The notes below the pieces were generated by a model. The model was not told the DNA's origin. It saw nothing but the letters and a program-made list of their open reading frames with translations, and did not search any database. From Aestuariivirga litoralis (GTDB lineage Bacteria > Pseudomonadota > Alphaproteobacteria > Rhizobiales > Aestuariivirgaceae), in contig NZ_QKVK01000002.1 of the NCBI RefSeq assembly GCF_003234965.1, forward strand, positions 372,001 to 436,000: 64,000 nucleotides of DNA, read 5' to 3'. Both the position numbers and the translations under genes were made by a program. Below, one piece after another: positions 47,979-57,403 of this stretch; position 1 is the stretch's first letter; each line of letters starts with the position of its first letter.

Positions 47979-50379
47979 TGGCGAAGACCTTCACGAGATC
48001 GGCAGGCCGGCGGCGCGTCAGCCACAGGGCAGGCAGCAGCGCCGCCAGCACCGCGCTGGCCACCGCGAGCAGGAACAGCCGCAGCCAGTCCAGCGGGAAA
48101 AGATGCATCGGCAGGCGCCAGCCGAAGGCCTCGACATTGATGACGGCGAGCAGCATCCAGGCAAGCCCCAGCCCCACCGGCACGGCCGCCAGCATGGTGA
48201 AGCTCGCCAGCGCCGCACTGCGCAGCACTTCAAGGAGCGCCAGCCGCCTCAGCGCCAGCCCCATGGCCCAGGCGGGCGCGAGCTGCGACAGCCGCATGCC
48301 GGACAGGGTGAGCAGGCTGGCGAAGATCGCAAGCCCCGCCACACCCAGCGTCAGCACATTGAGGGCCGCCGTCACCGCAAAGGTGCGTTCGAAGATTTTC
48401 AGCGAGAAGTCCTTCACCGTGGCCTGGTTCACCACGTTCTCGAGTGGAAGATCGAAAGCCCGGCGCAGGTCTGCGGCCAGCTGCGGCGCCCTGTCGGGCG
48501 CAATCCGCACCGCGTAGCGCAGCCGGCTGGCATCGGGGAAGAGCTTCACCAGCATGTCGACACCGATGATCACCTGCCCCTTCGGGTTGCCATAATCCGA
48601 GAAGACCCCCACCAGCGGCAGGCTCACGCCGGCCTCCAGCGGAATGGTGTCACCGAGCCTGAGTGCCGCGCGGCGCATCAACTGCTCGTTGGCGAGAACG
48701 CCCTCGCCGCGCGCGATCCTGTCCCAGGCATCGGGCTCTGCCTCCAGCATCGGCCAATGGTCGCGATAGGTCGCATGGTCGGCGATGCCAAAGACCTGCA
48801 CCGGCTGGCCGAACATCCGCAGCTCGGCATTCCAGATCGGCAGCACCGCATCGCTGCGCTGGCGCAGCCACTCGCGCACCTGCAGCGACTCCGCGGCCGA
48901 ACGTGTGGTGACATAGAGCTCCGACGGCAGCCGCTGGTCCAGCCAGCCGACGAAGGTCTGGCGGAAGCTCTGCACCATGGTGCCAACGCCCGCATTGGCA
49001 GCGAGGGCCAGCAGCAGGGCCATCAACGCCAGCGACAGGCCGGGAAGCTGCTGCCGCGTGTCGGCCCAGAACCACTGCGCCACCACGCCCTTCGAGAGTG
49101 CCGCAGCGAGTTTCAGCAGCACTGACAGCAGCAAGGGCAAGATCAGGGCCGCCCCCAGCAGCATCGCGCCGAGTGCGGTGAAGCCGGCGACCAGTCCCGC
49201 TCCGAACCCCACGATCAGCCACGCAGCGGCCAGCAGCGCCAGCCCTGCCGCCGCCTGCAGCCGAAGGGAGCGTTCCGATGCAAGGCTCCAGGCCCGCGGG
49301 CGCGCGGGCGCAAGCAGCGGCATCGCCGCGATGCGCCACAGGCGGGACGCAGCGGAGGCGAGCGTGCCGGCCACGGCGATCGCCAGCCCCAGCCCCCACA
49401 CCGAGGGCCTGATCGACAGCGTGCCCGGCACCTCCGCGCCATAGAGCCCGCGCAGGCTCGCCGCCACGTCCGGCAGCAGAAGCGCGGCAACGCCATAGCC
49501 CAGCGCCACGCCGATCAGACCGGCGACGGTGGACAGCACGAGGAGTTCCGCCACCATCAGCCCGATGAGCGTGCGCAAGGGCAGGCCCACGGCGCGCAGC
49601 GTGCGGATCACCGGGCGGCGCTGCTCGAAGGCGAGGCCGATCGCCGAGTGCACGATGAACAGCCCGACGGCAAAGGCGAGGAGACCGAAGGCCGTGAGAT
49701 TGAGGTGAAAGCTGTCGGTCAGGCGCGACAGGTCGCTTTCCGCCACCGGTGCGCGCCGCACCAGATGTGGCGCCACCTCTGCCAGCGGTTTTGCCGCGGT
49801 TGGCTGCCGGGGGTCGATCAGCAGGCGTGACAACTGTCCCGGCGCATCGAGCAGGTCCTGTGCGATGCCGATATCGGTCAGGACCGTGCCGGACGGCAGC
49901 GCCTCGCTGATGCTGAGAGGTGGCGTCGCGGCCCCGGCAAGACGATCCGCCGTCTCGCGGGAGACGATGAACAGGCCGGGCGGCGTGATGAAGCGGGAAA
50001 GCCCGATGTCTTCCGCCCCGACATCGACCTGGGCGGCCTCGCGCGGCAGCGTGACGGGATCGATGCCGAGAATGCGCAGGCGCTCGCCATCAAATCGCTT
50101 CTCGCCCTCGATCACCGGCGACACCAGCCAGCCCGCCTTGCGCAGCGCAATGTAGTCGGATTGCGGTAACCGCATGCCGTCGGCGCGCACCAGCTGCTCC
50201 AGGCGGTCCTGCCCCACCACGGCGGCGGCGCGGGCATAGCTTGCACGGGCCTCGCCATTGATGGCCTGCACGGCAGACCACAGGGCGGTGGCCAGCGCCA
50301 GCCCCAGCAGCAGCATGGCCAGTTGCAGCCTGTGGCGCCGCCAGTGCGAGAGAAGGGCGAGGAAGCCCTGGGCCAGCAT
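47968..50379 (-). CDS. FtsX-type ABC transporter permease (AttFG-like, fused)
   Basis: 803-residue inner-membrane permease with two FtsX/MacB-like units in one chain: an N-terminal helix (about 15-35) and large periplasmic region, helices at about 215-235 and 262-310, a second set at about 355-470, another periplasmic domain (about 470-665), and C-terminal helices at about 670-790. It looks like the fusion of the two permeases of AttEFGH. Its start overlaps the ATPase stop by one base. This type moves lipoproteins or envelope molecules rather than small solutes. Confidence 0.87.
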   Translation of the reverse strand: MLAQGFLALLSHWRRHRLQLAMLLLGLALATALWSAVQAINGEARASYARAAAVVGQDRLEQLVRADGMRLPQSDYIALRKAGWLVSPVIEGEKRFDGERLRILGIDPVTLPREAAQVDVGAEDIGLSRFITPPGLFIVSRETADRLAGAATPPLSISEALPSGTVLTDIGIAQDLLDAPGQLSRLLIDPRQPTAAKPLAEVAPHLVRRAPVAESDLSRLTDSFHLNLTAFGLLAFAVGLFIVHSAIGLAFEQRRPVIRTLRAVGLPLRTLIGLMVAELLVLSTVAGLIGVALGYGVAALLLPDVAASLRGLYGAEVPGTLSIRPSVWGLGLAIAVAGTLASAASRLWRIAAMPLLAPARPRAWSLASERSLRLQAAAGLALLAAAWLIVGFGAGLVAGFTALGAMLLGAALILPLLLSVLLKLAAALSKGVVAQWFWADTRQQLPGLSLALMALLLALAANAGVGTMVQSFRQTFVGWLDQRLPSELYVTTRSAAESLQVREWLRQRSDAVLPIWNAELRMFGQPVQVFGIADHATYRDHWPMLEAEPDAWDRIARGEGVLANEQLMRRAALRLGDTIPLEAGVSLPLVGVFSDYGNPKGQVIIGVDMLVKLFPDASRLRYAVRIAPDRAPQLAADLRRAFDLPLENVVNQATVKDFSLKIFERTFAVTAALNVLTLGVAGLAIFASLLTLSGMRLSQLAPAWAMGLALRRLALLEVLRSAALASFTMLAAVPVGLGLAWMLLAVINVEAFGWRLPMHLFPLDWLRLFLLAVASAVLAALLPALWLTRRRPADLVKVFANER

Positions 50380-51035
50380 CAGGTGAGCCTTCCCGCCGTC
50401 AGGTGCAGGCGGCGGCCGAGCCGCGCCGCAAGCCGGGTCGAATGGGTGACCATCAGCAGCGCGGCTCCCGTTTCGGCGAGCAGCGCCAGCATGAGGTCCA
50501 GAACCGCGTCACCCGTCGCCTCGTCGAGATTGCCGGTAGGCTCGTCAGCGAGGATCAGCTGCGGCCTGCCCGCCAGAGCGCGGCCGATGGCCACGCGCTG
50601 CTGCTGGCCACCCGAGAGCTGTTCGGGGTAGCGCTCAAGGAGCTTCACCAGCCCCAGCCGCTCCGCCAGCCGATCCGTCCAATCCGCGTCATGGCGTCCA
50701 CCCAGTCGCGCCTGAAAGGCGAGGTTGTGGCCGACGTCCAGCGACGGGATCAGGTTGAACTGCTGGAACACCAGTCCCACGCTCACCCGGCGGAAGCTCG
50801 CCAGCTCCCGGTCCCCCAGCCGCGCGATGTCTTGGCCGCCGAAGCGGATGGCGCCCTGGTCCGGACGGTCGAGCCCGCCGGCCAGGTGGAGCAGCGTGCT
50901 CTTGCCGCTCCCCGACTCGCCCGTCAGGGCCAGGCTCTCGCCCGCGTCCAGCGCCAGGCTCACGCCGCGCAGCACGTGCAGAATGCCTTCCCCGGTGGGG
51001 TAGGACTTGCTCACATCCGCCAGTTCAAGAAGCAT
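50379..51035 (-). CDS. ABC transporter ATPase (LolD/MacB-like, AttE-like)
   Basis: 218-residue ATPase: Walker A GESGSGKST (about 36-44), signature LSGGQQQRV and Walker B LILADEPTGNLDE, the MacB/LolD-type hallmark. Two adjacent ATGs (51038, 51035) are possible; upstream codons are not conserved. It is first in a leftward three-gene operon with the fused permease and the lipocalin-like protein. Confidence 0.92.
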   Translation of the reverse strand: MLLELADVSKSYPTGEGILHVLRGVSLALDAGESLALTGESGSGKSTLLHLAGGLDRPDQGAIRFGGQDIARLGDRELASFRRVSVGLVFQQFNLIPSLDVGHNLAFQARLGGRHDADWTDRLAERLGLVKLLERYPEQLSGGQQQRVAIGRALAGRPQLILADEPTGNLDEATGDAVLDLMLALLAETGAALLMVTHSTRLAARLGRRLHLTAGRLT

Positions 51036-51112
51036 CATCGATCCTGTTGCCGCAACCCGCATCCTACGCAGGCCAGTGCCCAGCGGACCCGTGCAGAGAT
51101 GCCGCATGCCCG

Positions 51113-51138
51113 GGAACGGCCGGCCCCGGGCGGCCGTT
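51113..51138 (+). promoter_or_regulatory. EcfG-type promoter upstream of secreted protein
   Basis: GGAAC (51113-51117), 17-base spacer, CGTT (51135-51138); exact consensus, 30 bases before the ATG at 51168. Confidence 0.78.
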
Positions 51139-51167
51139 GCGTTTCAGATGCCAGCAGCGGACATGAC

Positions 51168-51872
51168 ATGACAAGGATAATCCCCTCCCTCCTCATAAGC
51201 CTCGTGCTGGCGAGTGCACCGGCCCATGCCGGCTACCCCGAGGCAAAGGCCAGCTTCGAAGGCCTGTCGCGCGCCGAACGCAGCGCGGTGACGCTGGGCC
51301 TCATTGCCGCCGGCACCTTCGAAGGCCTCGCCGCACTTGGCTTCACACCCTACCTGTACCGCGCCATCCGGGCCTTCGAGCGGCGCCACGGCATGAACGA
51401 AGATGGCGTGCTTGCGCCAGAACAGGTACAGCAGCTGGCGCGCCTGGCGGATGACTTCTACCACCAGCTCGGTGCGCGTTCCTACCGGCACCCGCATACC
51501 GGTGCGCGTCTGCTGGTGCCGCGCGGCCTGTTCGACAGCGAGCGCCAGACCGCGGAAGGACTGCTGTTCACGCGCCGGGACGGCATGCTGTCGCTGGCCT
51601 TCCTGTCCTTCCCCGGTACGGAGAAGAGCTATGACAGGCTGTGGAAGACGCTCTCCGCCGCAACCGAAGGCAAGCACATCGTCTATGAGCGGCGCTTCGA
51701 CAACCGCTTCGTGGTCACTGGCGTCTTTCACCAGAGCAAGTTCTATACAATGATGGCGCGGGACGGGGCCAACACCACGGGTTTCACAATTTCCTGGGGC
51801 GCACCCTATGAAGCGCTGGGCCGCAAGCTGTCCACCTTCCTTGCCAACGCATGGCTGGCGGAGATCCGCTGA
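51168..51872 (+). CDS. Secreted peptidoglycan-binding-like protein
   Basis: 234 residues with a signal peptide (MTRIIPSLLISLVLASAPAHA). Residues about 30-85 (GLSRAERSAVTLGLIAAGTFEGLAALGFTPYLYRAIRAFE) resemble a peptidoglycan-binding-like three-helix repeat. The C-terminal part (about 110-234) is a soluble domain without catalytic motif that I recognise (FLSFPGTEKSYDRLWKTL). An exact EcfG promoter precedes it. It lies divergent from the AttE-like ATPase. Possible envelope stress role is inference. Confidence 0.75.
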   Translation: MTRIIPSLLISLVLASAPAHAGYPEAKASFEGLSRAERSAVTLGLIAAGTFEGLAALGFTPYLYRAIRAFERRHGMNEDGVLAPEQVQQLARLADDFYHQLGARSYRHPHTGARLLVPRGLFDSERQTAEGLLFTRRDGMLSLAFLSFPGTEKSYDRLWKTLSAATEGKHIVYERRFDNRFVVTGVFHQSKFYTMMARDGANTTGFTISWGAPYEALGRKLSTFLANAWLAEIR

Positions 51873-51913
51873 GCGCACTAGTCTTCCGCCCGAGACGAAG
51901 GAGACTCAACACC

Positions 51914-52438
51914 ATGCCAGCCGCGCCGGACGACCTTGCACGCATGCCCTACCAGCTGCCCTTCCCGCCCGATGCGCTGGCGGAGATCGTCGAGCCCCGG
52001 GCCATCCCCGAGGATGACCGTCTGTGGGTGCCGCAGGCAGAGAACCTGTGGTTCCGCCCACTGTGCCTGAACCGCAGCCAAGGCTACTGGGTGAACCTCC
52101 TGAAGGTGCGGAAATCCGGCATCGTGTCGCGCCACCGCCACCCGCAGGCGGTGCATGGCCTCGTGCTCAAGGGCCGCTGGCACTATCTCGAACATGACTG
52201 GGAGGCCGTCGAGGGATCCTATGTCTTCGAGCCGCCGGGCGAAACCCATACGCTGGTGGTGCCCGAAGGCGTTGAGGAGATGATCACCTTCTTTCAGGTC
52301 AACGGCATGATGTATTACGTCGATCCGTGGGGGAAGAACCTGGGTTTCGAGGATGTCTTCACCAAGATCGACATGTGCCGCGCGCATTTCGAGAAGGTGG
52401 GGCTGGGGGCGGATTACGTGAACCGTTTCATCCGCTGA
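51914..52438 (+). CDS. Cupin, 2,4'-dihydroxyacetophenone dioxygenase family
   Basis: 174-residue single-domain cupin. Metal-binding histidines appear in SRHRHPQAVHGLVLKG (first cupin motif) and PGETHTLVVP (second). The sequence pattern PENLWFRPL...YWVNLLKV and the ending DMCRAHFEKVGLGADYV match the DAD-type ring or C-C cleaving dioxygenase family. The ATG at 51914 gives a conserved start. Its stop overlaps the next SDR start (TGATG), so both act together. Substrate not certain. Confidence 0.85.
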   Translation: MPAAPDDLARMPYQLPFPPDALAEIVEPRAIPEDDRLWVPQAENLWFRPLCLNRSQGYWVNLLKVRKSGIVSRHRHPQAVHGLVLKGRWHYLEHDWEAVEGSYVFEPPGETHTLVVPEGVEEMITFFQVNGMMYYVDPWGKNLGFEDVFTKIDMCRAHFEKVGLGADYVNRFIR

Positions 52439-53172
52439 TGGCAGTCTGGCCCAGTGGCTGCTTCGCGGGCAGGCATGTGCTGGTGACGGGCGGCACTTCC
52501 GGCATCGGCCTCGGCATCGCCCGGGCCTTTCTTGCCGAGGGGGCGATCGTCACCGCCACGGGCGTCACGCTCGAGGAACTCAATGCCGCTGCAGACGCCA
52601 CGATGGCCTTGCGGACCACCCTGCTCGACGTGCGCAGCGCGGCGGAGATCGAAAGTCTCATCGCCTCGCTTCCTGAACTCCATCATGTCGTCAATTGCGC
52701 GGGCGTGATCCGGCGTGGGGCGGAGCATGATCCGCAGGTCTTCGCCGATGTCGTGGACATCAACCTCACCGGCACCATGCGCGTCTGCGCGGCGGCACGG
52801 GGAAAGCTGACGGCAGCGAAGGGCACCATCGTCAACACGGCCTCCGTGCTCAGTTTCTTCGGCGGCGGGCTGGTTCCGGGCTACGCGGCCTCCAAGGGCG
52901 GCGTGGCTCAACTCACCAAGTCACTGGCCATCGCCTATGCGGCCGATGGCATCCGCGTCAACGCCGTCGCCCCGGGCTGGATCGAGACACCCCTGACCGC
53001 GGCACTGCGAAGCAATGAGGAACGCAATGCCGCCATCCTCGCACGCACACCCCTTGGGCGCTGGGGAAAGCCGGAGGACATCGCGGGCGGCGTACTGTTC
53101 CTGTCATCGCCGCTCGCCGGCTTCATCACCGGCACCGTGCTGGCGATCGACGGCGGATACATGGCGGTGTGA
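52438..53172 (+). CDS. Short-chain dehydrogenase/reductase
   Basis: 244-residue classical SDR. Cofactor motif TGGTSGIGLGIA (about 17-28), NCAGV (about 84-88), catalytic Ser in NTASV and YAASK; TGTVLAIDGGY near the C-terminus is the family ending. The short beta-3 segment and LDVRS favour NADP or NAD by small differences that I cannot resolve. Translationally coupled to the cupin dioxygenase gene, suggesting a small aromatic or hydroxyketone degradation module. Confidence 0.9.
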   Translation: MAVWPSGCFAGRHVLVTGGTSGIGLGIARAFLAEGAIVTATGVTLEELNAAADATMALRTTLLDVRSAAEIESLIASLPELHHVVNCAGVIRRGAEHDPQVFADVVDINLTGTMRVCAAARGKLTAAKGTIVNTASVLSFFGGGLVPGYAASKGGVAQLTKSLAIAYAADGIRVNAVAPGWIETPLTAALRSNEERNAAILARTPLGRWGKPEDIAGGVLFLSSPLAGFITGTVLAIDGGYMAV

Positions 53173-53213
53173 AGACGGGATCTCCCTTTCGCGTCATGCG
53201 TGAGAGCATTAAA

Positions 53214-54296
53214 TCACTTCAGCCGGTGCCCGCTTTCATCCAGCAGCAGCACGTCGGCGGGCGAGATGGCAATCGACACTTCCTCACCCTCGCGCCAAAC
53301 GCGGTCGTCGATGGTGGCGATGGACTGCAGGGTGATGCCGCCCATGTCGACGAAATAGGCGGCGGAGCCCCCGAGGTAGGAGGTCGAGATGATGCGCCCC
53401 CTGAGGCCGTCGCGTTCGGGCGGTCCAAGCAGCACCTTCTGCGCGCGGACGATGGCGGTGACCGCCATGCCGTCCCCCAGGCTGGCCGGCGCGGCCGCGG
53501 CGAGCACATGATCCTTGTCGAGGCGCAGGCTGGCGATGCCGTCCGCAAGACCCGTCACGCGCCCCGGCAGCAGGTTGGACTGGCCGAGGAAACTCGCGAC
53601 GAACCGCGACTCCGGCCGGCGATAGACGTCCTCGGGCGTGCCGACCTGCTCGATCAGCCCCTTGTTCATCACCACGATGCGGTCGGACATGGCCAGCGCC
53701 TCGTCCTGGTCGTGGGTGACGAAGATCGTGGTGATGCCGACTTCGCGCTGGATGATCTTGAGTTCGGTGCGCATCTCCTCGCGCAGGTTGGCGTCGAGTG
53801 CGGAGAGCGGCTCGTCGAGCAGCAGCACGTCCGGCTCGATGACGATGGCGCGCGCCAGTGCGATGCGCTGCTGCTGGCCACCGGACATTTCGGACGGCAG
53901 CTTCTTCTCGACGCCGGGCAGGCGCACCATCTCGAGGGCACGCGTCACCTTCTGCGCGATCAGTGACTTTTCGACGTTGCGGTACTTCAGGCCGAAGGCG
54001 ATGTTGTCGAAGATCGTCTTGTGCGGGAACAGCGCATAGTTCTGGAAGACGAGCCCGATATTGCGCTTGTGGATCGGGATGTTGTCGATCCGCCGCCCGG
54101 CCACGTTGATCTCGCCGCCGGTGGGCTGCACGAGGCCGGCGATCGATCGCAATATCGTCGTCTTGCCGCAGCCCGAGGGGCCGAGCAGCGTCACGAACTC
54201 GCCCTTCCTGATCGACAGGTTCACGTCCTTCACGGCAACGAAATCGCCATAGGCGAGCGTCACGTGGCGAAGGTCAACGGCGGCGGCTGCGGTCAT
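53214..54296 (-). CDS. potA: Spermidine/putrescine-type ABC transporter ATPase
   Basis: 360-residue ATPase: Walker A GPSGCGKTT (about 39-47), Q-loop VFQNYALFPH, signature MSGGQQQRIALARA, Walker B LLLDEPLSALD, and the switch His in FVTHDQDEA. A C-terminal TOBE domain (about 275-350) is typical of PotA/FbpC-type subunits. It is the last gene of the leftward operon with SBP and two permeases. Specificity for polyamines is by operon similarity. Confidence 0.9.
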   Translation of the reverse strand: MTAAAAVDLRHVTLAYGDFVAVKDVNLSIRKGEFVTLLGPSGCGKTTILRSIAGLVQPTGGEINVAGRRIDNIPIHKRNIGLVFQNYALFPHKTIFDNIAFGLKYRNVEKSLIAQKVTRALEMVRLPGVEKKLPSEMSGGQQQRIALARAIVIEPDVLLLDEPLSALDANLREEMRTELKIIQREVGITTIFVTHDQDEALAMSDRIVVMNKGLIEQVGTPEDVYRRPESRFVASFLGQSNLLPGRVTGLADGIASLRLDKDHVLAAAAPASLGDGMAVTAIVRAQKVLLGPPERDGLRGRIISTSYLGGSAAYFVDMGGITLQSIATIDDRVWREGEEVSIAISPADVLLLDESGHRLK

Positions 54297-54364
54297 GTGG
54301 TCTCTCTCGGCAATGGGTCTCTCCCCCGCGCGGGCGGGGGAGAGCGAGGTGTTGCGTCAGTGGA

Positions 54365-55507
54365 TCAGCCGCCCTTCGAGATGCGGTCCCACTGCTTGGT
54401 CCAGGCGTCGAGGTTCTGCGACCAGTAGTCGGGGTTGGCGAAGGTCAGGCTCTTCATGGTGCCGGTCGGGTCGAAGGCCGGAAGCTTCTCGATCTTCTCG
54501 GTCATCTTCACCTTGGTCGGGTCCAGCGAGGGAGGATAGTTCTGGCCCTCGGCTACCGCGATGGCCGTTGCCGGATCGAGCATGAAGTTCACGAGTTCCT
54601 CGCACTCGGCCATGGGCGAGCCCTTGAGGATCAGCATGTCCTCCATCCAGGCATAGGAGCCCGGCGGGTCGAGATAGCCGATGGGGTGACCCTGCTGCTG
54701 CAGCGCGGCCACGCGGCCCGACCATGCCTCCGTCACCACGATCTCGCCCTTGGCGAGAAGGTCCATGAGCTCGGCACCCGACGACCAGTATTTCTTCACC
54801 AGGTCGCGGTTCTCGCGCACCTTGGCCCACACCGCATCGATATCCTTGATGTCGTTGGGGTCCTGGCCAGCCGCCAGCGCGCCGTACCAGACGCGGGTGA
54901 CCATGTCGCCATAGCCACCGATCTTGCCCTGGTACTTGGGGTCGACCAGCAGCGCCGCACCCTTCTCCTTGGCCTCGGCCTCCGAGATCACGGTGGTGTT
55001 GTAGGCAATGCCGGTGGTGCCATAGTCATAGGGCGCGCAGGAGAGCTTGGGCGTGATCTTCAGGAAGGGGTCGATCATCGCCTGCATCACGAACTTCATG
55101 TTCGGGATGTTGTCGACGTTGATCTCGCTGTTGAAGCCGCCATCGACGTAACGCTTGTAGTATTCCACACCCGAGGAATGGATGATCTGGAACTCACCCG
55201 GCGTCGCGGTCTTCACCTTGGTGATGATCTCGCTCTCGTCGCCGAAGGTGCCCTGCGTCACCTTGATCCCGGTCTTGGCGGTGTAGGGCTGGAAGGCGTA
55301 CTTGTCGATCGCCTCCTGAACGACACCACCCCAACCGTCGAAGCGGACTTCGCTGACCGCGGCAAGGGCCGACGGCATCCAGCGCATGCCGACACCTGCC
55401 GTGGTTGCAGCGGCAGCGGCGAGGCCCAGGAAGGTGCGACGGTCCATGCCGCCATTCATGTAGCGCTCGGTCAGGCGCTCCAGGCGTTTCGTTGTCGTGA
55501 GTTTCAT
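54365..55507 (-). CDS. potD: Extracellular solute-binding protein, PotD-like
   Basis: 380-residue periplasmic binding protein. The N-terminus has a twin-arginine leader (MDRRTFLGLAAAAATTAGVG, about 21-40), so export is probably by Tat. Segments SEVRFDGWGGVVQEAI, YDYGTTGIAYN and LTFANPDYWSQNLDAWTKQWD fit family 1 polyamine/Fe-type binding proteins. AGGGAGC precedes the ATG at 55507. It feeds the two permeases upstream and the ATPase downstream. Ligand likely spermidine, putrescine or a similar cation, not shown by sequence alone. Confidence 0.87.
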   Translation of the reverse strand: MKLTTTKRLERLTERYMNGGMDRRTFLGLAAAAATTAGVGMRWMPSALAAVSEVRFDGWGGVVQEAIDKYAFQPYTAKTGIKVTQGTFGDESEIITKVKTATPGEFQIIHSSGVEYYKRYVDGGFNSEINVDNIPNMKFVMQAMIDPFLKITPKLSCAPYDYGTTGIAYNTTVISEAEAKEKGAALLVDPKYQGKIGGYGDMVTRVWYGALAAGQDPNDIKDIDAVWAKVRENRDLVKKYWSSGAELMDLLAKGEIVVTEAWSGRVAALQQQGHPIGYLDPPGSYAWMEDMLILKGSPMAECEELVNFMLDPATAIAVAEGQNYPPSLDPTKVKMTEKIEKLPAFDPTGTMKSLTFANPDYWSQNLDAWTKQWDRISKGG

Positions 55508-55530
55508 TGTTGTAGCTCCCTGTTTGTGGG

Positions 55531-56340
55531 TCAACGCGCGCTTCGTGCCAGGTAGCGGGCGAGCCCGCCGCCGAGCAGTGGAAGTCCCACGGTTACGACG
55601 ATCATCAAGGTACCCAGGGCGTTGATCTCCGGGCTGATGGAGATTTTCAGCATCGACAGGATCTCGGTCGGCATGGTCTCGACGCCGGAGGGGCGCCAGA
55701 ACATGGAGGCCGTGATGTTGTCGAAGGAAATGGTGAAGACGAGCAGCAGGCTGGCGACGATGGCCGGCATGATCAGTGGCAGGGTGATCTCGCGGAAAGT
55801 CTGGAAGCGGTTGGCGCCCAACGACATCGCCGCCTCCTCGTAGACCCGCTTCACGCCGATCAGCCGCGCCTGCACCACGAGCACGACATAGGGCAGCGCC
55901 AGCATGATGTGGCCCAGCACCAGAAGCCACAAAGTGCGCGGCTGGTGGGCGAAGCGCATCAGCAGGAGGAGGCCCACGCCCAGCACCGTCTCGGGCACGA
56001 GTGCTGGCGCGATCAGGATCGTGTTCACCCATTCCTTGCCGGGGAAATCGTAGCGCACGAGGGCCACCGCGGCGAGAATGCCGAGCACCGAGCACACGAT
56101 GGAGGTGACCACCGCCACCCACAGCGAGGTCTGGAAGGCGCGCAGCACCGAGTCGTTCTCCAGCAGCTTGGCGTACCAGTGCAGCGAGAAGCCGGTCATC
56201 GGGAATCCGCCGAACTGCGAGGCGTTGAAGGAAAGGACGATGACCACCAGGATCGGCGCGAACATGAAGATATAGACCAGCACGGTGAAAAATTGCACCG
56301 CGCGCCAACCAAAGCCCCTGGTGGAGGTATCCATGCTCAT
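55531..56340 (-). CDS. potC: ABC transporter permease, PotC-like
   Basis: 269-residue inner-membrane permease with about six helices. The EAA loop reads EEAAMSLGANRFQTFREITLPLIMPAI (about 172-198). The ATG at 56340 overlaps the potB-like stop by four bases (ATGA); a second ATG is six bases later. Partner of the PotB-like permease. Confidence 0.9.
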   Translation of the reverse strand: MSMDTSTRGFGWRAVQFFTVLVYIFMFAPILVVIVLSFNASQFGGFPMTGFSLHWYAKLLENDSVLRAFQTSLWVAVVTSIVCSVLGILAAVALVRYDFPGKEWVNTILIAPALVPETVLGVGLLLLMRFAHQPRTLWLLVLGHIMLALPYVVLVVQARLIGVKRVYEEAAMSLGANRFQTFREITLPLIMPAIVASLLLVFTISFDNITASMFWRPSGVETMPTEILSMLKISISPEINALGTLMIVVTVGLPLLGGGLARYLARSAR

Positions 56341-57218
56341 CCGCCCAGTCCCTTGAACACGCGTGACAGACCCATGTAGCGGCTGTAGACCGCGGCCACC
56401 GCACCGAGGAAGATCAGCAGCACCAGCGACAGGGTGGAGCCCATCGGCCAGTTCAGCTCGCCCATGATGGTGTCGAAGATGATGTTGCCGAACAGCGCGT
56501 CGCGCGTTGAACCGAGGATCTGCGGCGTCACGTAGCTGCCCGCCGCCAGTACGAAGCAGAGAAGAAGGCCAGCCATGAGGCCCGGCAGCGACAGCGGCAA
56601 CACCACCTCGCGGAAGGCCTGCCATGCGGTGCAGCCCAGCGTGCGCGCCGCCGAGATGAGGTTGCGGTCGATGCCCTCGATTGCCACGTAGACATTGAGG
56701 ATCATGTAGGGCAGCAGGAAGTGGATCATGCCCATGATGACCGCGCCCTCGGTATAGAGCATGCGGATCGGCTCGTTGATGATTCCGAGCCTGATGAGCG
56801 AAACATTGATGACGCCCTGCTCGCCCAGGATGTGGATCCACGAGAAGGTGCGGATGGTGAAGCTGATCCAGAACGGCACGATGAGCAGGAGAAGAAGCAG
56901 CCACTTGTGCCGGTAGGTCGTCATGGCGATGCAGTAGGCGGCCGGATAGCCCATGACCGCGCAGAGGATGGCGGTGATCGCCGCCACGCGGATCGTCTTC
57001 CACAGGAACATGTGGTAGAAGCCGTCGGTCAGGAACTCATGCCAGTTGGCGGTGGTGAAGACTTCCTTTTCCACGCCCGCGGTGACGAACTCGTAGAACG
57101 AGAAGATCGTCATGATGCCGATGGGCAGGATCATCAGCACGAAGAGCGTGATCAGCGACGGGGCCAGCAGGATCCATGGACGGCGGCGTTCGGCCGCCGA
57201 GAGCATCGAGGCGCTCAT
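56337..57218 (-). CDS. potB: ABC transporter permease, PotB-like
   Basis: 293-residue inner-membrane permease. First helix ILLAPSLITLFVLMILPIGIM; EAA loop ISAARTLGCTAWQAFREVVLPLSLPG (about 189-214). It is the first gene of the leftward operon (permease, permease, SBP, ATPase). No clear promoter is seen in the 185-base region to the divergent DapF-like gene. Confidence 0.9.
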   Translation of the reverse strand: MSASMLSAAERRRPWILLAPSLITLFVLMILPIGIMTIFSFYEFVTAGVEKEVFTTANWHEFLTDGFYHMFLWKTIRVAAITAILCAVMGYPAAYCIAMTTYRHKWLLLLLLIVPFWISFTIRTFSWIHILGEQGVINVSLIRLGIINEPIRMLYTEGAVIMGMIHFLLPYMILNVYVAIEGIDRNLISAARTLGCTAWQAFREVVLPLSLPGLMAGLLLCFVLAAGSYVTPQILGSTRDALFGNIIFDTIMGELNWPMGSTLSLVLLIFLGAVAAVYSRYMGLSRVFKGLGG

Positions 57219-57403
57219 GAGGCGCTGCCCGGCTGGGGGGCGGCCGGCATGCTGCGGAATATGAGAGCTTTCTTCACGTCAACTCGTCACCGTTTTGCAA
57301 CATGCTCCAAGCTTTGGCATGAGGTGTCAACCCCGCGCCGGCGCGCCGGCGCCATGGCCGGACGGAGGTTGACAAGCCGGCCGGGGCAGATTCTCCTCCG
57401 TCC

